From the NCBI RefSeq assembly GCF_041927875.1, contig NZ_JBHFHN010000011.1: a stretch of DNA of 64,000 nucleotides; one strand, written 5' to 3'. Below, piece after piece: positions 7,822 to 14,736 of this stretch. This stretch comes from Paracoccus sp041927875 (GTDB taxonomy: Bacteria; Pseudomonadota; Alphaproteobacteria; Rhodobacterales; Rhodobacteraceae). Within the stretch, counting starts at the first letter, position 1; every line of letters starts with the position of its first letter. The position numbers and the translations under genes were made by a program. A model generated the notes under the pieces. The model saw nothing but the letters and a program-made list of their open reading frames with translations. It was not told the origin of the DNA and searched no databases.

Positions 7822-7927
7822 TGGGTCCGAGAAGGTGACGGAACAGGTGCGGATTACGCCGAAGGGCCTGACGAAGCTGTCCAAGCTGATCGTTCCGGCG
7901 GTCGAGTTGATCGGGGGTGCCGCATGA
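7806..7927 (+). pseudogene. Phage antirepressor-like C-terminal remnant
   Basis: In the frame ending with the TGA at 7925-7927 the sequence reads SEKVTEQVRITPKGLTKLSK, which resembles the last residues of phage antirepressor proteins (KilAC type). It has no start and is joined to the truncated fibre gene, so it marks a third deletion joint. It overlaps the next gene by four bases (ATGA). Identification rests on a short stretch. Confidence 0.4.
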
Positions 7928-8265
7928 ACCGCCGCGACCTGCTGACAGCCGTCCCCGTCGCTGTGGCTGCGCTGGCCGTCCCCGCTGCCGCAGAAGTCGA
8001 AACGCCGGTCATGCGCCTGTTCCGTGAGTGGCAGGCGGCGCGGGACGCAGAAGAAGCGACCGCCAGCGCCGACGAAGCCGCTTACGATGCTGCATGGGAG
8101 GTTCGCTATGCCGTTGAGAAGCGGTTAATGGCCGAGCCGAGCCAGAACGGGCGTGACTGGATGCTAAAGGTCTGCGCGTGGTCCTATTGGGGCGAGGGCG
8201 GTGGGCCTGACACGAGGGAAGCTCCGCAACTGTGGGCCGAGGCCCGCGCGCTGATCGCGGCCTGA
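7924..8265 (+). CDS. Prophage-end protein of unknown function with export-like N-terminus
   Basis: The 113-residue product starts MNRRDLLTAVPVAVAALAVP, a twin-arginine-like or plain signal peptide with cleavage probably after AAA near residue 22. The rest is helical and acidic (EWQAARDAEEATASADEAAY), with a Trp-rich end (WMLKVCAWSYWGEG). Similar short proteins occur near the ends of prophages in this family. The gene overlaps the antirepressor remnant by four bases and is followed by a terminator. I cannot assign a function; a lysis-related or superinfection role is possible but unsupported. Confidence 0.6.
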   Translation: MNRRDLLTAVPVAVAALAVPAAAEVETPVMRLFREWQAARDAEEATASADEAAYDAAWEVRYAVEKRLMAEPSQNGRDWMLKVCAWSYWGEGGGPDTREAPQLWAEARALIAA

Positions 8266-8281
8266 CAGAACGAACAGAAGG

Positions 8282-8304
8282 CGGCCCCAGGCGGGGCCGT
8301 TTTC
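8282..8304 (+). terminator. Rho-independent terminator after the prophage genes
   Basis: Arms CGGCCCC (8282-8288) and GGGGCCG (8293-8299) with loop AGGC, followed by TTTTC. Confidence 0.8.
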
Positions 8305-8477
8305 ATTTCCGCGCCAACAGCCAGATCGCGGCGGTGGCGCAGGTGTTGGGGCGGTGAAAAAGAAGTGCGTTTCGGTTCGCTGAACCTGCAATTTCGTGAA
8401 CGGGTTGAGAACAGCCCGTTCGGGCCTGAATAAAAACCGCGCTTTTGGCTATATTTGCGCAGCCTGCCGGGTGCGAC
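8305..8477. other. Gene-free prophage end
   Basis: No convincing gene. A hairpin with arms GAACGGG (8398-8404) and CCCGTTC (8415-8421) is present, followed by an A-rich stretch. This is probably the non-coding end of the prophage before the attachment site. Confidence 0.4.
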
Positions 8478-8527
8478 CTTCGTTCACATCGAAGATGTCA
8501 GCGGTTCGAACCCCTCACCGCCCACCA
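8478..8527 (+). other. Prophage attachment site: 3' half of tRNA-Val(CAC)
   Basis: The 50 bases read as a tRNA from the anticodon arm to CCA: stem CTTCG, loop TTCACAT with anticodon CAC (8485-8487), stem CGAAG, T-loop TTCGAAC (8505-8511), acceptor strand ACCGCCC (8517-8523), discriminator A and CCA (8525-8527). The spacing of T-loop, acceptor strand and CCA is exact. The bases where the 5' acceptor strand GGGCGGT should be (8448-8454) do not pair. This is what an att core copied from the 3' end of a tRNA gene looks like. Two tRNA-Asp genes follow directly. Confidence 0.7.
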
Positions 8528-8636
8528 TCCCCGCATTCACGCCAACGCCACTTTTTTGCCGCATTCGCGCTTGACGCCGCCCGGTGTGCTGCGTAGATAC
8601 GCCCCACGCCGGGCGCGATACCCGGTGGGACGATGC

Positions 8637-8713
8637 GCGGTTGTAGCTCAGTCGGTTAGAGTACCGGCCTGTCACGCCGGGGGTCGCGGGTTCGAGCCCC
8701 GTCAACCGCGCCA
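8637..8713 (+). tRNA. tRNA-Asp(GTC), copy 1
   Basis: Complete cloverleaf of 77 bases: acceptor GCGGTTG with CAACCGC, anticodon loop CTGTCAC (anticodon GTC), T-loop TTCGAGC, discriminator G and encoded CCA. Confidence 0.97.
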
Positions 8714-8742
8714 TTCCCACCCTGTCGCCTTGGCCGACCAGC

Positions 8743-8819
8743 GCGGTTGTAGCTCAGTCGGTTAGAGTACCGGCCTGTCACGCCGGGGGTCGCGGGTTCG
8801 AGCCCCGTCAACCGCGCCA
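8743..8819 (+). tRNA. tRNA-Asp(GTC), copy 2
   Basis: Identical in sequence to the copy at 8637-8713 and 29 bases downstream of it; tandem pairs of tRNA-Asp are common in Rhodobacteraceae. Confidence 0.97.
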
Positions 8820-8831
8820 CTTTCCACCAAG

Positions 8832-8852
8832 GCCGCCCGATGGGCGGCTTTG
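8832..8852 (+). terminator. Terminator of the tRNA-Asp pair
   Basis: Arms GCCGCCC (8832-8838) and GGGCGGC (8842-8848) followed by TTTG. Confidence 0.75.
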
Positions 8853-8865
8853 TGCGTTTGCGTGC

Positions 8866-9219
8866 CTAGCCGCGCCGCACCCGGCACAGGAAGCAGTTGT
8901 TGCTGGCCGACCGGATATCGACAAAGGCGATGTCCTGACGGGCCAGCAACTCGGCGCGGTGGGCCTTGATCCGATCGGTAGGGGTGACAGCGCCGGTGCC
9001 TTGGACGATGCGTTCGTCATGGCTGTAGCGGCACAGAAAGATCGGCCCGGTCTCGGTATAGGGGTTCCGCCCCGCAAAGGGGCGGTGGGCCAGCACCAGA
9101 TAGGGCGCGCCGACCGGCACTTGACGCAGGCAATGGCGGCAGGGGGTGCCAGTGCCGGTCGAGGCCGCGATGCGTTCGGGGGGCAGGCCATGGGCATCGG
9201 TGCCGTGGCGCAGCGCCAT
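8866..9219 (-). CDS. DUF1203 family protein
   Basis: The protein has the Cys-containing pattern of DUF1203: GTPCRHCLRQVPVGAPYLVL, HRPFAGRNPYTETGPIFLC, and SNNCFLCRVRRG at the end. The family's function is unknown. Family-like sequence extends before the ATG at 9219 (LQVRFTPITTAAA), and AGGAG lies just upstream of it, so translation may begin at the CTG at 9258. The gene is divergent from proA, with which it shares a region of about 100 bases. Confidence 0.75.
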   Translation of the reverse strand: MALRHGTDAHGLPPERIAASTGTGTPCRHCLRQVPVGAPYLVLAHRPFAGRNPYTETGPIFLCRYSHDERIVQGTGAVTPTDRIKAHRAELLARQDIAFVDIRSASNNCFLCRVRRG

Positions 9220-9348
9220 CGCCGCTGCGGTCGTGATCGGGGTAAAGCGGACCTGCAGATCGGGACTCCTGTTTGTCGGTGCGATCGGTTATGACCGGGG
9301 CCGCACCGGCCCGCGAACGCGGAACGGGCGCGGCATGATAAAGGTGGC

Positions 9349-10617
9349 ATGATGACCGAAGACCGCAGCGCCGAGCGCATGATTGACGATCTGGGCCGCG
9401 CGGCACGGGCTGCGGCGGCGGAGTTGGCCTTTGCCAGTGCCGAGCGCAAGCACGCTGCGCTGATTGGCGGGGCCGATGCGATCCGCGCGTCCGAGGGTGC
9501 GATCCTGGATGCCAATGCCGAGGATCTGGTCTTTGCCGAAGCAAAGGGCCTGGCACCGGCGATGATCGACCGGCTGAGGCTGGATACGTCGCGCATTCGC
9601 GCCATGGCCGAGGGGCTGCGCGCCATTGCCGCCCAGCCCGATCCGGTGGGCCGGGTGCTGGCCGAATGGGATCGCCCGACCGGCCTGCATATCCAGCGCG
9701 TCGCCACGCCTTTAGGCGTGGTCGGCGTGATCTATGAAAGCCGCCCGAATGTCACCGCCGATGCGGGCGCCTTGTGCCTGAAGGCCGGGAATGCCGTGAT
9801 CCTGCGGGGCGGGTCGGAAAGCCTGCACTCATCCGCGGCGATCCATGCCTGCCTGGTGCAGGGCCTGCGCGCCGCGAACCTGCCCGAGACTGCGATCCAG
9901 CTTGTGCCGACCCGCGACCGGGCGGCGGTGGCGGCGATGCTGCGCGCCACCGCACATATCGACGTGATCGTGCCGCGCGGCGGAAAGGGGCTGGTCGGTC
10001 TGGTGCAATCCGAGGCCCGCGTGCCGGTCTTTGCCCATCTTGAGGGGATCTGCCATGTCTATGCCGACCGCGATGCCGATCTGGACAAGGCCCGCCGCGT
10101 CGTGCTGAACGCCAAGACCCGGCGCACCGGCATCTGCGGCGCCGCCGAATGCCTGCTGATCGACTGGCAGTTCTATACGAAACACGGCGAGGCGCTGATC
10201 CGCGACCTGCTGGATGCGGGTGTCGAGGTCCGGGCCGAGGGCGAATTGGCCAGGATCCCCGGCACCGTCCGGGCCACGCCGGATGATTTCGGCCGCGAGT
10301 TTCTGGACATGGTGATCGCCGCGAAACTGGTCGACGGCGTGGACGAGGCGATCGCCCATATCCGCCAGTATGGGTCGCAGCATACCGATTGCATCCTGAC
10401 GGAAAACGACGCCACGGCTGAACGCTTCATGACCCGGCTGGACAGCGCGATCCTGATGCGCAACGCCTCGACCCAGTTCGCAGATGGCGGAGAATTCGGA
10501 ATGGGCGCGGAAATCGGCATCGCCACCGGCAAGATGCACGCCCGCGGCCCGGTCGGGGCGGAACAACTGACCAGCTTCAAATATCTGGTCACCGGTGACG
10601 GCGCGATCCGGGCCTGA
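9349..10617 (+). CDS. proA: Gamma-glutamyl phosphate reductase
   Basis: ProA reduces L-glutamyl 5-phosphate with NADPH to glutamate 5-semialdehyde, the second step of proline synthesis, in the cytoplasm. The 422 residues agree with the family length. Visible signatures are YESRPNVTADAGALCLKAGN, the catalytic Cys context TGICGAAECLL and ASTQFADGGEFGMGAEIGIA near the end. Two ATG codons (9349 and 9352) follow an AAGG. The kinase gene proB is not next to it here, unlike in many bacteria, so the pathway genes are split. It converges with chpT. Confidence 0.95.
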   Translation: MMTEDRSAERMIDDLGRAARAAAAELAFASAERKHAALIGGADAIRASEGAILDANAEDLVFAEAKGLAPAMIDRLRLDTSRIRAMAEGLRAIAAQPDPVGRVLAEWDRPTGLHIQRVATPLGVVGVIYESRPNVTADAGALCLKAGNAVILRGGSESLHSSAAIHACLVQGLRAANLPETAIQLVPTRDRAAVAAMLRATAHIDVIVPRGGKGLVGLVQSEARVPVFAHLEGICHVYADRDADLDKARRVVLNAKTRRTGICGAAECLLIDWQFYTKHGEALIRDLLDAGVEVRAEGELARIPGTVRATPDDFGREFLDMVIAAKLVDGVDEAIAHIRQYGSQHTDCILTENDATAERFMTRLDSAILMRNASTQFADGGEFGMGAEIGIATGKMHARGPVGAEQLTSFKYLVTGDGAIRA

Positions 10618-10620
10618 GGG

Positions 10621-11325
10621 CTAGAACCGGATCTCGGCCCCGGCCTCATCCAGTTCCCAATGCAGGCGACGGTTCGCCAGCACCGCCTCGGCGGGCAGCA
10701 GGGCGAATTGCACCTGCGCCGGCGATAGCGAGGACAGCGACTGCGGGGTGATGGCGGGCGCGCCCTCATCGGGGCCGATCAGCGCCCACAACTCGGGGTC
10801 GGGACGGGTGCGTGGGGCCTCGGCCACCAGCCGCCAGCCGGGCTGGGTATAGTCGCCCGACCGGCAGACCAGCACCCGCCCACCGCGCGGCAGGGCGGTT
10901 TCCAGACACAGGCCCGCCAGCAGCAGCATCTTGACCTCGCGCCGGGCCATGTCGCCCTCGGCCTGCCAGTCGATCGTCAGCCGCCCGGTTCGCGCCAGAT
11001 CCTGCATCAGCCCGGCGGCCTCGGGGCTGGACATGCGCTGATCGCTGGCCGAGGCGCCAAAGGCCACGCGGAACATGCGGATGCGCGCCTGCGCGGTATC
11101 GACGCTTTCCGACACCAGCGTCAGTTCCGGCCCGTTAGCCTGCGCGCCGGGCATCGCCAGCAGCTCGACCCCGTTGCCGATCGCACCCAGCGGGCTGATC
11201 AGATCATGGCACAGCCGCGCCGTGACCAGGCCCGCCAGAAGCTGCGAGATCTCAAGACAAGGTGAATGGGTTGAAGGCTCGCATTCGCGGGGGACACGGA
11301 TATGATCGGGGGCATCGTGAAGCAT
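10621..11325 (-). CDS. chpT: Histidine phosphotransferase ChpT
   Basis: ChpT passes phosphate from the kinase CckA to CtrA and CpdR in the alphaproteobacterial cell-cycle/motility phosphorelay. The phosphoacceptor His lies in LVTARLCHDLISPLGAIGNG, the HD-x-x-(S/N)P-x-x-A motif of the dimerisation helix bundle, followed by a degenerate ATPase-like domain. The ATG at 11325 gives 234 residues; an upstream frame remains open but would run through the neighbouring gene. It is divergent from a DUF3553 gene, a pairing common in Rhodobacteraceae. Confidence 0.85.
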   Translation of the reverse strand: MLHDAPDHIRVPRECEPSTHSPCLEISQLLAGLVTARLCHDLISPLGAIGNGVELLAMPGAQANGPELTLVSESVDTAQARIRMFRVAFGASASDQRMSSPEAAGLMQDLARTGRLTIDWQAEGDMARREVKMLLLAGLCLETALPRGGRVLVCRSGDYTQPGWRLVAEAPRTRPDPELWALIGPDEGAPAITPQSLSSLSPAQVQFALLPAEAVLANRRLHWELDEAGAEIRF

Positions 11326-11378
11326 GGGCGCGACAATCTTGAACAGGCGGGCTTGAACAGGCTGGAACGGGGTAACCG

Positions 11379-11558
11379 ATGAACGAACTACTGGAACCGG
11401 GAATGTGGGTGCGTCATCCGCAGGCGCCCGATTGGGGCAGGGGGCAGGTGCAATCCCGCGTCGGCAGCCGCGTGACCGTGACCTTTGAACACGCCGGCAA
11501 GCGGGTGATCGACGGCACGCGGGTGGAACTGGACTGGCTGAACGAGCCCCCCGTTTAG
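11379..11558 (+). CDS. DUF3553 family small protein
   Basis: The 59-residue product begins MNELLEPGMWVRHPQAPDWG and continues with GQVQSRVGSRVTVTFEHAGK, a small SH3-like beta barrel as in DUF3553 (CarD/UvrD-C-like fold). Function is unknown; nucleic acid or protein binding is guessed from the fold. It is divergent from chpT with 53 bases between starts. Confidence 0.85.
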   Translation: MNELLEPGMWVRHPQAPDWGRGQVQSRVGSRVTVTFEHAGKRVIDGTRVELDWLNEPPV

Positions 11559-11743
11559 GATTGTTCTCAACTGTGTCATACAACCGGACGATGTATTCGG
11601 CAACTGTTGGTGAAGGCTTGGCGCAAAATGCGTATAGGGCGTCTGAACGCCGCGTGCCGGGGCAGGCCGGTGGTTGAACTGCCCGGAGCGGGGCGCTAAG
11701 CCGGTGCAGTTGCGCGCGATGGGCAGCAGAAAACGGGAATGCC

Positions 11744-12526
11744 ATGACGCCTGACAGCCATTTCGAGGTTCGCCTGGCCCAGACCGAGGCCGACTGTCTG
11801 GCCTCGCAGCGGCTGCGCTATTCGGTTTTCGTGCAGGAACTGGGCGGGGATGGCGATCTGGTGGATCACCGCGCCCGGCTGGAGCGCGACGATTTCGACC
11901 CGTTCTTCGATCACCTGGTGCTGGTCGACACGCGCCGCGATCCGGCGGCGCTGGATCATGTCGTGGGCGCCTATCGGCTGCTGCGCGACGACCGCGCGGC
12001 GCAGATCGGGCGGTTTTACTGCGATGGCGAATACGATCTGGCGCCCTTGCGCGCCAGCGGTCGGCGGCTTCTGGAGCTGGGGCGGTCCTGCGTGCATCCC
12101 GACTACCGGGGCGGCAGCGGCATGTTCCTGCTCTGGAACGGGCTGGCCGATTACGTCCTGACCCACGGGATCGAGGTCTTGTTCGGCGTCGCCTCGTTCC
12201 ACGGCACCGATACCGCGGCCCTGGCGCAGCCGCTGGCTTGGCTGCATCATCACCATCTGGCGCCGCCCCAATTGCGGGTGACGGCGCGACCGCCCTTTGC
12301 GCGGATGGACATGCTGGCGCGCGATGCGCTGGATCGGCGCGCGGCGATGACGGCGATGCCGGCGCTGATCAAGGCCTATCTGCGGCTGGGCGGCGTGGTG
12401 GGCGAGGGTGCCTTCATCGACCAGCCCTTCAACACCACCGATGTCTGCCTGCTGATGGATACCGAACGGATGAGCGCGCGGCACCGCGATTTCTACACCC
12501 GCCGCGCCGAGGGTGGCGATGACTGA
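11744..12526 (+). CDS. olsB: L-ornithine N-alpha-acyltransferase
   Basis: OlsB transfers a 3-hydroxyacyl chain from acyl carrier protein to the alpha-amino group of ornithine, the first step of ornithine lipid synthesis at the membrane. The GNAT-like fold shows in RLRYSVFVQELGGDGDLVDH, ELGRSCVHPDYRGG and FGVASFHGTDTAALAQPLAW, all standard for the family, and 260 residues is normal. The stop codon overlaps the start of olsA (ATGACTGA at 12519-12526), showing translational coupling. Ornithine lipids replace phospholipids under phosphate limitation; no Pho box was recognised upstream. Confidence 0.88.
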   Translation: MTPDSHFEVRLAQTEADCLASQRLRYSVFVQELGGDGDLVDHRARLERDDFDPFFDHLVLVDTRRDPAALDHVVGAYRLLRDDRAAQIGRFYCDGEYDLAPLRASGRRLLELGRSCVHPDYRGGSGMFLLWNGLADYVLTHGIEVLFGVASFHGTDTAALAQPLAWLHHHHLAPPQLRVTARPPFARMDMLARDALDRRAAMTAMPALIKAYLRLGGVVGEGAFIDQPFNTTDVCLLMDTERMSARHRDFYTRRAEGGDD

Positions 12527-13379
12527 GCCGGTGCGGCAGGCCACCTGGCAGGGTGCGCCGGTGCCGTCGCCGGTGCGGCCCGGCGTTCTGGGCTGGCTGC
12601 GTGTGGCGATCCGCGCGCCGATCCTGGCCTTGGTCGTGTTCGGCGGGCTGGCGCTGCTTTTGGTCTTGCGGCTGATCGAGCGGCCGCTGTTCGGACTGCA
12701 CCGCCCGGTCACGCCCTGGATCACGGTGGGCGTCTGCCGCGCGGCCCTGGCGATCCTGGGGATCGGCTGGCGCGTCACGGGCCGCCCGCCGATGGACCAT
12801 ATCGGCGCCATCGTGTCGAACCATGTCAGTTGGCTGGATATTTTCGCGCTGAACGCCGCGCAGCCGATCTATTTCGTCTCCAAGGCCGAGGTCGCGGCCT
12901 GGCCCGGCATCGGCTGGCTGGCGCGCGCCACCGGCACCGTCTTCATCCGGCGCGAGGCGCGTGACGCCAAGCTGCAACAGCAGATGTTCGAGGATCGCCT
13001 GCGCGCCGGTCACCGGCTTGCGTTCTTCCCCGAGGGCACCTCGACCGACGGGCTGCGGGTGCTGCCGTTCAAGCCGACGCTGTTCGCGGCCTTCTATTCG
13101 CATGGGCTGGACCGGGTGATGCAGGTGCAACCGGTGACGCTGATCTATCGCGCCCCGCCGGGCCAGCCGGCGCGGTTCTATGGCTGGTGGGCCGATATGG
13201 ATTTCGGCAGCCATCTGCTGAAGGTGATGGCCGCGCCGCGACAGGGCAGCATCGAATTGCGCTTTGCCCGCCCGCTGGATGTGTCGATGGGCGACCGCAA
13301 GACCCTGGCGCGGGCGGCGGAGCAGGCGGTTCGCGACGGTCTGCCGCAGGAATTTCAAATGCTTGCGGGCCAAAGCTAG
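12519..13379 (+). CDS. olsA: Lyso-ornithine lipid O-acyltransferase
   Basis: OlsA adds the second fatty acyl chain to lyso-ornithine lipid. The PlsC-type acyltransferase motifs are clear: NHVSWLD (H-x4-D), then FIRREAR and FFPEGTSTDG. One or two hydrophobic helices near residues 25-75 anchor it in the inner membrane. The ATG at 12519 overlaps the olsB stop; an in-frame GTG at 12513 is a less likely start. Proteins of this type also acylate lysophosphatidic acid, so the lipid substrate rests on the olsB neighbour. Confidence 0.87.
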   Translation: MTEPVRQATWQGAPVPSPVRPGVLGWLRVAIRAPILALVVFGGLALLLVLRLIERPLFGLHRPVTPWITVGVCRAALAILGIGWRVTGRPPMDHIGAIVSNHVSWLDIFALNAAQPIYFVSKAEVAAWPGIGWLARATGTVFIRREARDAKLQQQMFEDRLRAGHRLAFFPEGTSTDGLRVLPFKPTLFAAFYSHGLDRVMQVQPVTLIYRAPPGQPARFYGWWADMDFGSHLLKVMAAPRQGSIELRFARPLDVSMGDRKTLARAAEQAVRDGLPQEFQMLAGQS

Positions 13380-13388
13380 GATCTGGTC

Positions 13389-13613
13389 TTAGCTTCGGCC
13401 GCGATCCCGATAATATCGCAGCACAAACAGCCGGATCGCCGTTGCCAAGCCGATGTCAACTTGACGCGCCGTATCAATTTCGGCGGCCAAGGCATTGATT
13501 CCCATGCCGCGATCCGCCGCAGCCTGACGTAGGCCATTCCAGAAGTCGTCCTCAAGGCTGACCGAGGTGCGGTGTCCGCCCAACGTCAATGAGCGTTTGA
13601 CCGGCCGGTTCAT
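13389..13613 (-). CDS. Ribbon-helix-helix domain protein (RHH_4)
   Basis: The 74 residues contain a ribbon-helix-helix fold: the strand KRSLTLGGHRTSVSLEDDFW followed by helices NGLRQAAADRG and GINALAAEIDTAR. Such proteins bind DNA as dimers. It overlaps the DUF4169 gene by four bases (ATGA), and this two-gene order is common in Rhodobacteraceae. Target genes are unknown. Confidence 0.8.
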   Translation of the reverse strand: MNRPVKRSLTLGGHRTSVSLEDDFWNGLRQAAADRGMGINALAAEIDTARQVDIGLATAIRLFVLRYYRDRGRS

Positions 13614-13783
13614 TCGCGGCGCTTCCCGTCCAGTTCGGCGCGGGCGCGATCAGCATCGGCTGTCTCGCGCGCCTTCTGGGCCTTGGTCCGTCCGAACCGC
13701 ACCGCATTTTCGTCGGCGGTTTTGCGGTCCTCGGCGCGGGCCTTGGCTTTGCGGGCGCGGTTCAGGTTCACGATCTGGCTCAT
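13610..13783 (-). CDS. DUF4169 family protein
   Basis: The product is 57 residues, starting MSQIVNLNRARKAKARAEDR and almost entirely charged helix (RKTADENAVRFGRTKAQKAR). The family has no known function; its constant pairing with the ribbon-helix-helix gene suggests a common role. The ATG at 13783 was chosen because the family begins with this sequence; a longer upstream frame overlaps the zinT promoter. Confidence 0.8.
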   Translation of the reverse strand: MSQIVNLNRARKAKARAEDRKTADENAVRFGRTKAQKARETADADRARAELDGKRRE

Positions 13784-13843
13784 GCCCGGCAGGATAGCGC
13801 GCAACGCGGCGAAGAACAGAAAAATCGCTCTTGGCGGGGCGTC

Positions 13844-13872
13844 TTGATAGTGTAATGTAATAACATTGCATA
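13844..13872 (+). promoter_or_regulatory. zinT promoter with Zur-like operator
   Basis: A -35 TTGATA (13844-13849) and -10 TGCATA (13867-13872) are 17 bases apart. The spacer and -10 hold the inverted repeat TGTAATG...CATTGCA within 13851-13870, an AT-rich palindrome of the alphaproteobacterial Zur type. Zinc-loaded Zur bound here would block transcription. Confidence 0.65.
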
Positions 13873-13887
13873 ACCAAGGACGACGCG

Positions 13888-14559
13888 ATGACCCTGACCA
13901 CACCGAACCCGAAGCGCGCAACCCTGACCATCACCGCCGCCGTTCTGGCGCTGCTGGCTGGCCCGGCTTTCGCCGAAACCAAGCCTGCCCATGACCACGC
14001 GCATGACCACGGCAGCGCCGATGCGGCCAAGATCTCGAAAGGCTATTTCGACGATGACCAGATCGCTCCGCGCGAGCTGTCGGACTGGACCGGCGACTGG
14101 CAATCGGTCTATCCGCTGTTGCAGGATGGCACGCTGGATCCGGTGATGGCGCACAAGGCCGAACATGGCGACAAGACCGCTGCGGAATACAAGGCTTATT
14201 ACGACACCGGCTATCGCAGCGATATCAGCCGGATCGAGATCGTCGGCAGCACCATCACCTTTCATCGCGGTGACAGCGCGGCCAAAGGTGAATATGCCGC
14301 CGATGGCCATGAAGTGCTGACCTATCCCAAGGGCAATCGCGGCGTCCGCTTCATCTTCAAGAAGCAGTCGGGCGATGACGCGGCCCCGGCCTTCATCCAG
14401 TTCAGCGACCACAGGATCGCGCCCTCCAAGGCCGATCACTTCCACCTGTATATGGGCGAGGATCGCGCCAAACTGCTGGAGGAGCTGACGAACTGGCCGA
14501 CCTATTACCCCGCCGGCCTGACCCCCGCCCAGATCGTCGACGAGATGATGGCGCATTGA
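13888..14559 (+). CDS. zinT: ZinT-family periplasmic metal-binding protein
   Basis: ZinT is a periplasmic zinc/cadmium carrier that helps the ZnuABC importer when zinc is scarce. A signal peptide ends near residue 30 (LLAGPAFAETKP). It is followed by a His-rich stretch HDHAHDHG and the lipocalin-like domain with the conserved WTGDWQSVYPLLQDG, YYDTGYRSDI, and the C-terminal metal-binding SDHRIAPSKADHFHLYMG. AAGGA at 13876-13880 is the ribosome site. Znu genes are not adjacent. The Zur-like palindrome in the promoter supports zinc regulation. Confidence 0.88.
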   Translation: MTLTTPNPKRATLTITAAVLALLAGPAFAETKPAHDHAHDHGSADAAKISKGYFDDDQIAPRELSDWTGDWQSVYPLLQDGTLDPVMAHKAEHGDKTAAEYKAYYDTGYRSDISRIEIVGSTITFHRGDSAAKGEYAADGHEVLTYPKGNRGVRFIFKKQSGDDAAPAFIQFSDHRIAPSKADHFHLYMGEDRAKLLEELTNWPTYYPAGLTPAQIVDEMMAH

Positions 14560-14566
14560 AAAGGGC

Positions 14567-14590
14567 GCCTGCCCCCGCTGCGGGGCAGGC
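14567..14590 (+). terminator. Strong hairpin after zinT
   Basis: Arms GCCTGCCCC (14567-14575) and GGGGCAGGC (14582-14590). There is no T tract, so termination may be Rho-dependent or inefficient. Confidence 0.5.
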
Positions 14591-14736
14591 CGCGCTGTGG
14601 CGCATTCAGTGACAGTCCGCCCGCCAGGGTGGGCTGTCGGCCGCGTCTCTGCCGGCCATGGCGCGCCGGATCGGTGGCCGCGCTGTCGCCGGGTGATCGG
14701 CGGCCGGGGCGACGCGGGGCCGCCCTGGCGCGTTGA

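Noticed and set aside
1..8530. Possibility that the phage genes form an active prophage
   Set aside because: Capsid gene is stopped and truncated, tape measure and fibre are cut, and head-completion and tail-tube genes are missing.
8396..8765. Short open frames running across the att site and tRNA-Asp genes
   Set aside because: They overlap structural RNA genes and have no ribosome site or homology features.
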